A stretch of DNA of 48,253 bases from NCBI GenBank assembly GCA_900546365.1, contig URCF01000015.1, forward strand, positions 1-48,253. Direction: 5' to 3'. Position 1 is the first letter of the stretch. Every line of letters starts with the position of its first letter. A program made the position numbers and the translations under genes. Below, in pieces: positions 33,473 to 42,044 of the stretch. Origin of the DNA: an uncultured Porphyromonadaceae bacterium. GTDB lineage: Bacteria; Bacteroidota; Bacteroidia; Bacteroidales; Muribaculaceae. Below the pieces are notes generated by a model that saw nothing but the letters and a program-made list of their open reading frames with translations, made no database searches and had not been told where the DNA came from.

Positions 33473-34159
33473 CACCGCGAGGGTGAGCACAGATATGGTG
33501 GCTGTCGGTGCCGAGCGGTGGATGGCCTCGCAGCAGGCCAGCAGTGTGGCTCCTGTGGTGATTACATCGTCCACCACAAGGATATGCTTCCCCTCCAGTT
33601 CACCGGGGCGAACCACATCATAGATGTTTCGTGTGTTGAGCCATCGCAAGTACGACCCCTTGCGTGTTTGGGTGGAGTGTCCGCGTGTAGCCACAAGGTT
33701 GCTCCCGATTGCAATCCCGGTGGCATCTTTTAGCCCGCGGGCAAGATATTCAGTCTGGTTATATCCCCGTTTCCACAGCTTAAAGCGGTGAAGCGGCACC
33801 GGCAGTATAAGGTCAATGCCGGAGAAAAATCCGTCGTTCTTAATCTCCCCGGCATACTCCCTTGCCAGATAACGCGCCACATTGGGGCGACCGTTGTACT
33901 TGGCTGCATGAATCAGCCGAGTGAACGAATCGGAGCGGTAGTAGTAGAAATATCCCGCAGCCCGCTCTATCGGCACACGCCCCGCTAATCGGTGGTGGAT
34001 CAGGCTGAACTCCTGAGTGTGGAGATTGGTGCGCGGCAGTTTGAGCCTGCATCCGAGGCATATCACCTTTTCGCCCTTCACCAGCGTGCATCCGCACACT
34101 TCACACACATCAGGCCATATAAGATTGACTACCCCCTTCAGCAGTCGCGGCCACTCCAT
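33458..34159 (-). CDS. comF: ComF-family phosphoribosyltransferase-like protein
   Basis: The 233-residue protein has an N-terminal zinc-binding part (CEVCGCTLVKGEKVICLGCRL, four cysteines near residues 19-36) and a C-terminal PRTase fold with the PRPP loop ILVVDDVITTGATLLACCEAI. LPVPLHRFKLWKRGYNQTEYLARGL is the usual ComF block. ComF takes part in uptake of single-stranded DNA in competent bacteria, but many non-competent Bacteroidales keep it. It overlaps recX by 22 bases and ends with a 15-base overlap with the convergent DUF115-like gene. Confidence 0.88.
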   Translation of the reverse strand: MEWPRLLKGVVNLIWPDVCEVCGCTLVKGEKVICLGCRLKLPRTNLHTQEFSLIHHRLAGRVPIERAAGYFYYYRSDSFTRLIHAAKYNGRPNVARYLAREYAGEIKNDGFFSGIDLILPVPLHRFKLWKRGYNQTEYLARGLKDATGIAIGSNLVATRGHSTQTRKGSYLRWLNTRNIYDVVRPGELEGKHILVVDDVITTGATLLACCEAIHRSAPTATISVLTLAVSHLQ

Positions 34160-34623
34160 AGCTCCGGATTCTTGATTATCGAGGCTACAAGCGACGGCTC
34201 GTAGCCGCGCCCCACGCCGTAGCGAAACAGTTTGGTGCGTCCCTCATAGCTGTTGGCATCGCTCATCGTGCGCAGCTTGGCGGCAATCACACTGCGGGCA
34301 TTGGACTGATAGATATCCTCCTCGATTTCGTTGAGGGCTTCGCGGATCAGCGATGCGTCAATCCTTTTGCCCATCAGAGCCGTCACAATCTTGCGTCGCC
34401 CCCATAGCGACAGCCGGTATTTGTCGCGCACAAACGAGCGGGCAAACCTCCCGTCGTCCACAAACCTGTTGCTGCGCAGATGATTCATGATCTCCTGCGA
34501 GTCAGCTTCGCCGATGCGCCAGGTCCATAGCTTTTGCCGCAGTTCGCTCTCGCACCGTTCGGCGTTGGCACACAAAGCTTCAAGCCTGTCCAGCGCCATG
34601 GCTTTGGTCACTTCTTTTTTCAT
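34138..34623 (-). CDS. recX: Regulatory protein RecX
   Basis: From the ATG at 34623 the product has 161 residues in the all-helical RecX pattern of three-helix repeats: ALDRLEALCANAERCESELRQKLWTW, NHLRSNRFVDDGRFARSFVRDKY and GRRKIVTALMGKRIDASLIREAL. RecX binds RecA filaments and limits recombination. An ATG at 34635 is in frame as well, but the one at 34623 forms an ATGA overlap with prmC. recA is not in the window, which is common in this order. Confidence 0.88.
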   Translation of the reverse strand: MKKEVTKAMALDRLEALCANAERCESELRQKLWTWRIGEADSQEIMNHLRSNRFVDDGRFARSFVRDKYRLSLWGRRKIVTALMGKRIDASLIREALNEIEEDIYQSNARSVIAAKLRTMSDANSYEGRTKLFRYGVGRGYEPSLVASIIKNPELWSGRDC

Positions 34624-35471
34624 GGATGCACGCAATGTATGAATCTGTTCAACCCCTGCATGTCGGCCTCAACCACCACATCATCCCACCCTTGCTGTTG
34701 CAACTCCTCACGCAGCCGGATGGCGTAGAGGGGATTGATCTCGAAATAGAGCACCCCGCTGCTTACAAGTGCTGTCATGGCATATCGCGCAATGGCGTGG
34801 TAAAACCTCAACGGGTCGCTGTCGGGCACAAACAGTGCCATCTGAGGCTCATGGTCCACCACGTTGGAGTCCATCGAAGCCCGTTCGCTCTCAGCTATAT
34901 ATGGGGGATTGCTGACTATGATGTCGTATTTGGGAGAGGTTTCATCCTTGAGTTGCAGCGCGTCCCCGAGCTTGAGATTCACCTTCACTTTGAGTGCTTT
35001 CACATTCTCAGCGGCCACTGCCAATGCTTTGCTGCTGAGGTCTATGGCTGCGATTTGGGCGAACTTCAGGTTGCGGGCAAGCGCCACCGCTATACATCCT
35101 GAGCCGGTGCACAGATCCAGCACACGCAGGTCGGTGCGGCCATCTGCCCATTTCACAATCATATCCACCATCTCAGCTGTCTCCGGCCGCGGTATGAGCA
35201 CATCGGGAGTCACCTTCAGTTGCAGGCCATAAAACTCCGCCATGCCGAAAATATACTGCACAGGCTCCTTTCGCAGCAGCCGCTCAGTCACTTCCTCCAC
35301 CTTGCGCTGCAGATATTCCGACACCTCATCACCGGCCTTGATGGCCAGTTCCACCTGCCCCCAGCCTTTGATGCGCATCAGCATCTCGCGCCATAGCCAC
35401 AGTGCCTCTCCCCGGGGATATACCTCCTCGAGTCGTTTGACAGTCGCTCGTCTCAATTCCTCCAGCTTCAT
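34620..35471 (-). CDS. prmC: Release factor glutamine methyltransferase
   Basis: The 283-residue enzyme methylates the GGQ glutamine of release factors 1 and 2 with S-adenosylmethionine. An N-terminal helical domain is followed by the methyltransferase fold: PDVLIPRPETAEMVDMIV, VLDLCTGSGCIAVALA (SAM site) and the catalytic NPPYIAESE. Length and motifs are standard. It begins ten bases after the carB stop and overlaps recX by four bases at the end, so it belongs to the car-prmC-recX-comF leftward chain. Confidence 0.95.
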   Translation of the reverse strand: MKLEELRRATVKRLEEVYPRGEALWLWREMLMRIKGWGQVELAIKAGDEVSEYLQRKVEEVTERLLRKEPVQYIFGMAEFYGLQLKVTPDVLIPRPETAEMVDMIVKWADGRTDLRVLDLCTGSGCIAVALARNLKFAQIAAIDLSSKALAVAAENVKALKVKVNLKLGDALQLKDETSPKYDIIVSNPPYIAESERASMDSNVVDHEPQMALFVPDSDPLRFYHAIARYAMTALVSSGVLYFEINPLYAIRLREELQQQGWDDVVVEADMQGLNRFIHCVHP

Positions 35472-35481
35472 ATCAGGGGGA

Positions 35482-38400
35482 TCAATATTCGTTCCAGGGT
35501 TGGATTTCGATGTCGTCGAGGCTCAGGGTTGTGAAGGCGTGGATGAACGCCGAGGCAAGGCGGGCGTTGGTGAGCAACGGCACGTTGAGGTCGATGGCTG
35601 CGCGGCGTATCTTATGTCCGTTGGTGAGCTCGGCAGGGCTGAGGTTTTTGGGAATGTTGACCACAAAATCTATCTCCTTGTCGTGGAGCAGCTGCAGTGC
35701 CTGAGGCTGCATGTCGGCCTCGCTGGGCCAATACACGCGGATGGCGGGTATGCCGTTGTCGTTGAGGAAGCGGTGTGTGCCTCCGGTGGCGTATATGCGG
35801 TGGCCGCAGCGGTGAAGCTGCTGCGCGGCTTCAAGCATCGCAGCTTTCTGCTTGGCGGTGCCGGTGCTCAGGAGCACACCTTTGTGGGGCACACGCAACC
35901 CTACCGACAGCATAGCTTTCATAAGAGCTTCGGAGGTGTCAACGCCTATGCAACCCACTTCGCCTGTGGATGACATGTCAACACCCAGCACCGGGTCGGC
36001 GCCCTGCAGACGCGAGAAGCTGAATTGCGATGCCTTGATGCCCACATAGTCAAGGTCGAAGGCGTTTTTGGCCGGTTTCTCCACCGGGATGCCGAGCATC
36101 ACCTTGGTGGCGAGGTCAATGAAGTTGATTTTCAGTACTTTCGACACAAACGGGAAACTCCTTGAGGCTCTGAGGTTGCACTCTATCACCTTGATATCAT
36201 TGTTCTTGGCCAGGAACTGGATGTTGAACGGACCCGAGATATTGAGAGCCTTGGCTATCTGCGAGGACACTTTCTTGATGCGTCGCATGGTTTCCACATA
36301 CAGCTTCTGGGGCGGGAATTGGATAGTGGCATCGCCCGAATGGACTCCGGCAAACTCGATATGCTCCGATATGGCATACACCTTTATCTCGCCGTTCTGA
36401 GCCACGGCATCCATCTCTATCTCCTTGGCGTTCTGGATGAACTCTGTCACCACCACCGGATGCTGTTTCGACACATTGGCGGCGAGCTGGAGGAAGCGGT
36501 GCAACTCCTCGGAGTTGGAGCACACATTCATGGCCGCTCCGCTGAGCACATAGCTCGGGCGCACGAGCACCGGGAATCCAACCTCGTCGATAAACTTCTG
36601 TATGTCAGCGAAGCTCGTCAGCTCGCGCCAGCGCGGCTGGTCAATGCCAAGGCGGTCGAGCATGGCCGAGAATTTGTTGCGGTCCTCGGCATTGTCGATG
36701 CTTTGAGCCGAGGTGCCGAGGATATTCACATGCTCCCGGTCGAGGCGAGTGGCAAGGTTGTTGGGTATCTGTCCTCCCACCGACAGTATCACCCCGTGCG
36801 GAGCCTCGAGGTCCAGTATATCCATCACACGCTCGAAGGTGAGCTCGTCGAAATAGAGGCGGTCGCACATATCGTAGTCGGTTGACACTGTCTCGGGGTT
36901 GTAGTTGATCATCACCGAGCGCCACCCCTCTTTCTTCACTGTCTGGAGAGCGTTGACCGAACACCAGTCAAACTCCACCGAGCTGCCGATGCGGTATGCA
37001 CCCGAGCCGAGCACCACTATCGAGCGGTGGTCGCCGGTGTACTTCACATCGTTCTCGCGGCCGTTGTAGGTGAGATACAGATAGTTGGTCATGGCCGGAT
37101 ATTCGGCGGCGAGGGTGTCGATCTGCTTCACCACCGGCACAATGCCCAGTGACTTGCGGAGAGCGCGGACGGCGAGATTTGCCTTTTCAGTGTCGGTCAT
37201 CCGCTCCTTGAGTACTTCGCGGGCTATCTGGAAGTCGCTGAATCCTTGTTCTTTGGCCGTGCGCAGCAGGTTGGCGTCCAGCTGTTCAAGCTCATTGGAG
37301 TTGCGCAGCTCGCTTGCGGTGTTGATAATATTTTGCAGGCGATATAAAAACCATCGGTCGATTTTTGTGAGCTCATGGATATGCTCCACATCATACCCCT
37401 GCTGCATGGCTTGGGATATCACGAAAATACGTTTGTCGGTAGGCTCGGCAAGGGCATGGTCGAGGTTGTCCACCGGCAGCCGATGGTTGCCCACAAATCC
37501 GTGCATCCCCTGGCCAATCATGCGCAGACCTTTCTGTATGGCCTCCTCGAATGTACGCCCTATGGCCATCACCTCGCCCACTGATTTCATCGACGAACCT
37601 ATCTCGCGGCGCACACCGTGAAATTTGCCGAGGTCCCATCGCGGAATCTTGCACACAATATAGTCCAGCGCAGGCTCGAAGAATGCCGATGTCTGCTTGG
37701 TGACGGAGTTCTTCAGATCCATCAGTCCGTAGCCGAGACCGAGCTTCGCGGCCACAAATGCCAGCGGATAGCCGGTGGCTTTCGAGGCGAGTGCCGACGA
37801 GCGGCTCAAGCGGGCGTTCACCTCTATCACCCTGTAGTCCATCGAGTCGGGGTCGAAGGCATACTGCACATTACATTCGCCCACAATCCCTATGTGGCGT
37901 ATGATTTTGATTGCCAGTTTGCGCAGGTAATGGTAGTCCTCATTGCTGAGAGTTTGCGACGGTGCCACCACGATGCTCTCGCCGGTGTGGATGCCGAGCG
38001 GGTCAAAGTTTTCCATGTTGCACACGGTGATACAGTTGTCAAACCGGTCACGCACCACTTCATATTCCACTTCTTTCCACCCCTTGAGCGATTTCTCCAC
38101 CAGCACCTGCGGTGAGAACGATAAAGCCTTTTCGGTCAGCGCCACAAGCTCCTGCTCATTGTCGCAGAACCCCGAGCCGAGTCCGCCGAGGGCGTATGCC
38201 GCGCGAACAATCACCGGATAACCCAGGCTTGCGGCAGCTTTCAGCGCATCGTCCACACTGTTCACGGCCTCGCTTTTGATGGTTTTGACATTGATTTCGT
38301 CCAGCTTGTGCACAAACAGTTCTCTGTCCTCGGTGTCCATGATGGCCTGCACCGGTGTGCCGAGCACACTCACATTGAACCGTTCGAGCACACCGCTCTT

Positions 38401-38727
38401 GAACAGTTCCACACCGCAGTTGAGCGCTGTCTGGCCTCCGAACGACAGCAAAATGCCGTCGGGGCGCTCCTTTTCTATCACCTTTTCAACGAAGTAGGGG
38501 GTCACGGGCAGAAAATATATCTTGTCGGCAATCCCCTCGGATGTTTGCACGGTGGCGATATTGGGGTTGATCAGCACGGTGGCGATACCCTCCTCTTTCA
38601 TGGCCTTCAAAGCCTGCGATCCGGAATAGTCAAACTCTCCGGCCTCGCCTATTTTCAGTGCGCCCGAGCCGAGCAGCAGCACTTTCTTTATATTCTCGTT
38701 GCGATTGCTTTCACCTGTCATGGCCAT
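35482..38727 (-). CDS. carB: Carbamoyl-phosphate synthase large subunit
   Basis: The 1081-residue protein has the full domain order: first ATP-grasp unit (KVLLLGSGALKIGEAGEFDYSGSQAL, later ECNVQYAFDP), an oligomerisation section, second ATP-grasp unit (VVLGSGAYRIGSSVEFDWCSVNA) and a C-terminal MGS-like allosteric domain (LLSTGTAKQKAAMLEAAQQL). It makes carbamoyl phosphate for pyrimidines and arginine with CarA. The gene starts five bases after the carA stop. A second ATG two codons in is an equal start. Confidence 0.97.
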   Translation of the reverse strand: MAMTGESNRNENIKKVLLLGSGALKIGEAGEFDYSGSQALKAMKEEGIATVLINPNIATVQTSEGIADKIYFLPVTPYFVEKVIEKERPDGILLSFGGQTALNCGVELFKSGVLERFNVSVLGTPVQAIMDTEDRELFVHKLDEINVKTIKSEAVNSVDDALKAAASLGYPVIVRAAYALGGLGSGFCDNEQELVALTEKALSFSPQVLVEKSLKGWKEVEYEVVRDRFDNCITVCNMENFDPLGIHTGESIVVAPSQTLSNEDYHYLRKLAIKIIRHIGIVGECNVQYAFDPDSMDYRVIEVNARLSRSSALASKATGYPLAFVAAKLGLGYGLMDLKNSVTKQTSAFFEPALDYIVCKIPRWDLGKFHGVRREIGSSMKSVGEVMAIGRTFEEAIQKGLRMIGQGMHGFVGNHRLPVDNLDHALAEPTDKRIFVISQAMQQGYDVEHIHELTKIDRWFLYRLQNIINTASELRNSNELEQLDANLLRTAKEQGFSDFQIAREVLKERMTDTEKANLAVRALRKSLGIVPVVKQIDTLAAEYPAMTNYLYLTYNGRENDVKYTGDHRSIVVLGSGAYRIGSSVEFDWCSVNALQTVKKEGWRSVMINYNPETVSTDYDMCDRLYFDELTFERVMDILDLEAPHGVILSVGGQIPNNLATRLDREHVNILGTSAQSIDNAEDRNKFSAMLDRLGIDQPRWRELTSFADIQKFIDEVGFPVLVRPSYVLSGAAMNVCSNSEELHRFLQLAANVSKQHPVVVTEFIQNAKEIEMDAVAQNGEIKVYAISEHIEFAGVHSGDATIQFPPQKLYVETMRRIKKVSSQIAKALNISGPFNIQFLAKNNDIKVIECNLRASRSFPFVSKVLKINFIDLATKVMLGIPVEKPAKNAFDLDYVGIKASQFSFSRLQGADPVLGVDMSSTGEVGCIGVDTSEALMKAMLSVGLRVPHKGVLLSTGTAKQKAAMLEAAQQLHRCGHRIYATGGTHRFLNDNGIPAIRVYWPSEADMQPQALQLLHDKEIDFVVNIPKNLSPAELTNGHKIRRAAIDLNVPLLTNARLASAFIHAFTTLSLDDIEIQPWNEY

Positions 38728-38732
38728 GATGT

Positions 38733-39803
38733 TTAGAGCATTTCAATAAATTCGTCAAAGAAAAATTCCGTGTCCTTGGGACCGCTGCTTGCCTCCGGGT
38801 GGAACTGTGCGGAGAAAAACGGCTTGCTTTTGTGGCGTATCCCCTCGTTGGTGCCATCGTTCATGTTCACAAACAGCGGCTCCCAGTCCGGCGGCAGGGT
38901 GCTCTGATCCACGGCAAACCCATGGTTCTGTGATGTCACATAGCATCTGTCGGTGCCCACGCGCCTCACCGGCTGGTTGTGGCTTCTGTGGCCATACTTG
39001 AGCTTGTAGATCTTGGCTCCGGCGGCTTTGCTCAGCAGTTGGTTGCCCATGCATATTCCGCATATCGGCTTGCCTATGGCCATGGCCTTGCGGATATTCT
39101 CCACCGTGGCCCCGGCCATATCGGGGTTGCCGGGTCCGTTGGATATGAACAGACCGTCGTAGGGGAAGGTGGTGAAGTCGTAGTCCCACGGCACTCTCAC
39201 CACCTTCACTCCGCGCCTTGTGAGACAACGGATTATATTGTGCTTCACGCCGCAGTCCACCAGCACCACCGTTTTCTCGCCGCTGCCGTGCTCCTCCGGC
39301 TCCTTGCAGCTCACTTTCGCCACAAGGTTCTCCTTGTTGGGGTCATAGAACTCCACATCCGCGGCGCCCTGCACCACGATTTTGCCCAGCATCGACCCTT
39401 TCTCTCTCAGATGTTTGGTAAGGGCGCGGGTGTCGATGCCGTAGATGCCCACTATCTTCTCCTCCTTGAGCCACTGCTCCAGCGAGCGGTCGGCCTGCCA
39501 GTGGGAATGGTCCCAGGAATAGTCCTGACACACTATGGCGCGGGCGTGGATGTGGTCGCTCTCATAATATTCGCTCACATCGTCTTTTTCGCGGCGCGGA
39601 GGCACTCCGTAGTTGCCGAGTATGGGGTAGGTGGTGACGAGAATCTGGCCTTCATACGACGGGTCGGTGAGACTTTCGGGATACCCTGTCATGGCGGTGT
39701 TGAACACCACTTCTCCCGAAGTTGACCCTGTGTGGCCAAACGATTTGCCTTCAAAGCAAGTGCCGTCTTCAAGTGTAAGCACGGCGGGTAGAGAATTATG
39801 CAT
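38733..39803 (-). CDS. carA: Carbamoyl-phosphate synthase small subunit
   Basis: The 356-residue subunit hydrolyses glutamine and passes ammonia to CarB. The N-terminal domain has LTLEDGTCFEGKSFG and GEVVFNTAMTGYPESLTDPSYEGQI, and the amidotransferase domain has the nucleophile loop GICMGNQLLSKAAGAK with the conserved cysteine (M and N replace the usual L and H) and the SAQFHPEASSGP histidine and glutamate. It is the first gene of the car operon and has its own promoter 60 bases upstream. Confidence 0.96.
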   Translation of the reverse strand: MHNSLPAVLTLEDGTCFEGKSFGHTGSTSGEVVFNTAMTGYPESLTDPSYEGQILVTTYPILGNYGVPPRREKDDVSEYYESDHIHARAIVCQDYSWDHSHWQADRSLEQWLKEEKIVGIYGIDTRALTKHLREKGSMLGKIVVQGAADVEFYDPNKENLVAKVSCKEPEEHGSGEKTVVLVDCGVKHNIIRCLTRRGVKVVRVPWDYDFTTFPYDGLFISNGPGNPDMAGATVENIRKAMAIGKPICGICMGNQLLSKAAGAKIYKLKYGHRSHNQPVRRVGTDRCYVTSQNHGFAVDQSTLPPDWEPLFVNMNDGTNEGIRHKSKPFFSAQFHPEASSGPKDTEFFFDEFIEML

Positions 39804-39862
39804 ACGATAGATTTGTAAGTACTGATTGTGCGGTTTGCATGATCTCTATCGTGAAAACCGTG

Positions 39863-39894
39863 CAAAGTTACATCAAAATCCTCTTTGCCGCAAA
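39863..39894 (-). promoter_or_regulatory. carAB promoter
   Basis: On the minus strand TTTG (39894-39891), a 20-base spacer and TAACTTTG (39870-39863) fit the consensus exactly. The upstream box is made from the T run of the nitroreductase terminator. A leader of about 55 bases precedes the carA ATG; no attenuator hairpin is seen in it. Confidence 0.75.
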
Positions 39895-39931
39895 AAAAAT
39901 CCGCTCATGGCTTCGCAACACCATGAGCGGA
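39892..39931 (-). terminator. Intrinsic terminator of the nitroreductase gene
   Basis: TCCGCTCATGG (39900-39910) pairs with CCATGAGCGGA (39921-39931) over 11 pairs with a ten-base loop, and on the minus strand eight U follow (39899-39892). The stem lies 22 bases after the nitroreductase stop. Confidence 0.9.
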
Positions 39932-39952
39932 TATGTATTCATTCGCTGACAT

Positions 39953-40705
39953 TCAACGCTGTGGGTCAAACCCCTGTTTCTTCAGCGCGTCAAGCATCCG
40001 GTAGTTCATCGCCTCGCGGTAGTACCCGAGGATATGGTCGGTCCAGTCGTTGGTGCTCTTGCTGCCGGCACGGGTGGCGTTGTAGTGCGTCACCTCGGCA
40101 TCGTAGGCCATCAGCCCGGCGGTCATATCCTCCGTGCCATATATATTGCGGTGCACCACCAGCCCGGTGCTCTGCTTCGGCTTCAGGTCAGGTAGCTCGC
40201 GGGGCACTCCTATGGCCAGACCGCACACCACATACACATGCTGCGGCAGCTCCAGCAGCTGCGAGATGGCCTCGGGATTGGCTGTGCGGGCATACCCTAT
40301 GCAGCAGGTTCCCAGCCCCATGGAGCAGGCGGCTGTCACCGCGCTCATCATGGCCAGCGACGCATCCACGGTGCCAAGTATCAGGCCGTCGGCGGTGTTG
40401 TATATCTCCGGCATTTCAAGACCTTTGGCTTTTGCTGCCATCTCTATCTTGTGGAAATCGGCGCAAAACACCAGGAAGTGCGAGCAAGTTTTGATCTGCT
40501 TCTGGTTGGTGATCTCATACAGTTTCAGTTTCAGCTCCTGGTCGGTGATATCTATCACACTGTACTGCTGAGCATTATAGCTGGTAGGGGTGTTGCGTAT
40601 CGCATCATACACCAGCTCCATTTGCTCATCGCTCACCGGAGTGTATTCATATCTGCGGATACTTCTGCGCTCAAGCAGAGTATCGGCCACGGATTTTGTT
40701 TCCAT
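39953..40705 (-). CDS. Nitroreductase-family flavoprotein
   Basis: The 250-residue protein has the nitroreductase pattern: LLERRSIRRYEYTPVSDEQMELVYDAIRNTPTSYNAQQYSV at residues 10-50 with the FMN phosphate-binding arginines and serines, AACSMGLGTCCIGYAR near residue 130 and a C-terminal arm. The layout resembles NfsA/FRP-type NAD(P)H-dependent reductases. The natural substrate is unknown; members reduce flavins, quinones and nitro compounds, which fits the neighbouring oxidative-stress genes. It has its own promoter and terminator. Confidence 0.87.
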   Translation of the reverse strand: METKSVADTLLERRSIRRYEYTPVSDEQMELVYDAIRNTPTSYNAQQYSVIDITDQELKLKLYEITNQKQIKTCSHFLVFCADFHKIEMAAKAKGLEMPEIYNTADGLILGTVDASLAMMSAVTAACSMGLGTCCIGYARTANPEAISQLLELPQHVYVVCGLAIGVPRELPDLKPKQSTGLVVHRNIYGTEDMTAGLMAYDAEVTHYNATRAGSKSTNDWTDHILGYYREAMNYRMLDALKKQGFDPQR

Positions 40706-40741
40706 ATATCTATCTTGAATTTAGGTGTCGTTTACATAACG

Positions 40742-40773
40742 CAAATATACGCCTTGCGGTTTGATTTTGCAAC
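40742..40773 (-). promoter_or_regulatory. Nitroreductase promoter
   Basis: On the minus strand GTTG (40773-40770), a 20-base spacer and TATATTTG (40749-40742) fit the consensus, 36 bases before the ATG at 40705. Confidence 0.65.
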
Positions 40774-40788
40774 CCCCTTGCACAACAA

Positions 40789-40813
40789 TGGGCCGCGCAC
40801 AATGCGCAGCCCA
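40789..40813 (-). terminator. Hairpin after the rubrerythrin gene
   Basis: TGGGC and GCGC (40789-40798) pair with GCGC and GCCCA (40804-40813), with one C-A mismatch and a five-base loop. Downstream on the minus strand is TGTTGTG, so the U tract is weak. The hairpin is 25 bases past the stop. Confidence 0.55.
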
Positions 40814-40837
40814 TCGGTAGTTGTGGTATATCGGATA

Positions 40838-41389
40838 TTATTTCTTGAAATAGCGGTTGTACAGACCTTCAAACCCTTTGCCGTGGCGGGCTTCGTCCTT
40901 GGCCATTTCATGCACGGTGTCGTGGATGGCGTCGAGGTTCTGCTCTTTGGCGCGGCGGGCGATACGCATCTTGTCCTCATTGGCGCCGGCTTCGGCTGCC
41001 ATACGCTTCTCAAGGTTGGTCTTGGTGTCCCACACACATTCGCCAAGCAGCTCGGCAAATTTGGCTGCGTGCTCTGCCTCTTCCCAAGCGTAGCGCTTGA
41101 AAGCCTCTGCGATTTCGGGATAACCCTCGCGGTCGGCCTGACGGCTCATGGCAAGGTACATACCCACTTCGGAGCATTCGCCGTTGAAGTGTGCGGTGAG
41201 GTCCTTGATCATCTCCTCGTCGGTGCCTTTGGCCACGCCGATTTCGTGCTCGGTGACAAACTTCAGGGCTGCGCTCTCGTCAAGTTCTTTGAACTTGCTG
41301 GCGGGAACACCGCACTGGGGGCACTTTTCAGGAGCTGCATCACCTTCATGAACATAACCACATACTGTGCAGATAAATTTCTTTTTCAT
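40838..41389 (-). CDS. Rubrerythrin with N-terminal rubredoxin domain
   Basis: From the ATG at 41389 the product has 183 residues. A rubredoxin-like iron site comes first (C7, C10, C23, C26 in CTVCGY and CPQCGVP), then a four-helix diiron domain with NGECSEVGMY, WEEAEHAAKF and KDEARHGKGF. This domain order is that of reverse rubrerythrins, which reduce hydrogen peroxide with NADH-derived electrons in anaerobes. The frame is open to 41479, but that part overlaps the regulator gene. It stands 56 bases behind a PerR-like gene and is probably in its transcript. Confidence 0.92.
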   Translation of the reverse strand: MKKKFICTVCGYVHEGDAAPEKCPQCGVPASKFKELDESAALKFVTEHEIGVAKGTDEEMIKDLTAHFNGECSEVGMYLAMSRQADREGYPEIAEAFKRYAWEEAEHAAKFAELLGECVWDTKTNLEKRMAAEAGANEDKMRIARRAKEQNLDAIHDTVHEMAKDEARHGKGFEGLYNRYFKK

Positions 41390-41445
41390 AATGTTTCTTG
41401 ATTTTGGATAAGTAATTGATATATTTTTGGTTAATTGTTTAGCTT

Positions 41446-41871
41446 TTAGTTTTTTCCACCTGCGGCGCACATCGGACAAAGCCCTCGGTAGTTGATGGCC
41501 ACGCTCTCGGTGCTGAAATTCTTTGGCACTGCTATCGGCTGCTCCGGCACCGGCACATCAAACACTTGGCCGCAGCTGCGGCATATAAAATGCGCGTGCG
41601 GTGACAGATCCGCGTCATACCGTGCTGTTCCCGGCTCTATGTCGAGCTGCATCACCGCTCCGCTCTCCACCAGCAGCTTAAGGGTGTTGTAAACAGTGGT
41701 GCGTGATAGTGTGGGATACAATGGGTGCAGGCTGTCGTAGATCTCGGCAACGCTCGGGTGGGTGTGATGCTCCATCAGATACTGCAATATCGCCATCCGT
41801 TGGTGCGAAAGCCTGATTCCGGCCTCGCTCAGCAGCTCTATGGTTTTGGAGTGATTGTCGATATTCAGCAT
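41446..41871 (-). CDS. Fur-family regulator, PerR-like
   Basis: The 141-residue protein has a winged helix (LSHQRMAILQYLMEHHTHPSVAEIYDSLHPLYPTLSRTTVYNTLKLLVESG) and a dimerisation domain with a structural zinc site CRSC and CPMC. RYDADLSPHAHFICRSCGQVFDV has the metal-ligand pattern of PerR, with an aspartate after the first CxxC pair (VFD) where Fur proteins usually have glutamate, so it probably senses peroxide by iron-catalysed oxidation. The rubrerythrin gene behind it and a palindrome over its promoter support this. Confidence 0.85.
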   Translation of the reverse strand: MLNIDNHSKTIELLSEAGIRLSHQRMAILQYLMEHHTHPSVAEIYDSLHPLYPTLSRTTVYNTLKLLVESGAVMQLDIEPGTARYDADLSPHAHFICRSCGQVFDVPVPEQPIAVPKNFSTESVAINYRGLCPMCAAGGKN

Positions 41872-41888
41872 CTTGTATTGAGTATTAT

Positions 41889-41905
41889 TTTGTAATCGTT
41901 ACAAA
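41889..41905. promoter_or_regulatory. Palindromic operator over the PerR-like promoter
   Basis: TTTGTAA and TTACAAA form a perfect inverted repeat around TCG. The site covers four bases of the -7 box and the expected transcription start of the PerR-like gene, the place for an autorepression operator. Confidence 0.65.
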
Positions 41906-41933
41906 GTTATAGCTATTTCATGATATAGCCAAA
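41902..41933 (-). promoter_or_regulatory. Promoter of the PerR-like/rubrerythrin genes
   Basis: On the minus strand TTTG (41933-41930), a 20-base spacer and TAACTTTG (41909-41902) match the consensus exactly. The leader before 41871 is about 25 bases. Confidence 0.75.
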
Positions 41934-41982
41934 TTTTTTGACAAAATATATTGTTAAAAAATGTGATTTCATTGGTTCGGCT

Positions 41983-42015
41983 GTTGACAACCCCTGCCGC
42001 GGAGCCTTATCTTTG
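41983..42015 (+). promoter_or_regulatory. Promoter of the lysis cassette
   Basis: GTTG at 41983-41986, a 21-base spacer and TATCTTTG at 42008-42015 fit the Bacteroidota consensus, 29 bases before the ATG at 42045. It is a host-type promoter. Confidence 0.65.
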
Positions 42016-42044
42016 CAGTCACACAATTCACCCTTTATTTTGCT

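Noticed and set aside
39022..39070. CarA nucleophile loop GICMGNQLL as a sign of lost activity
   Set aside because: The cysteine and the later histidine and glutamate are kept; the M and N changes look like normal lineage variation.
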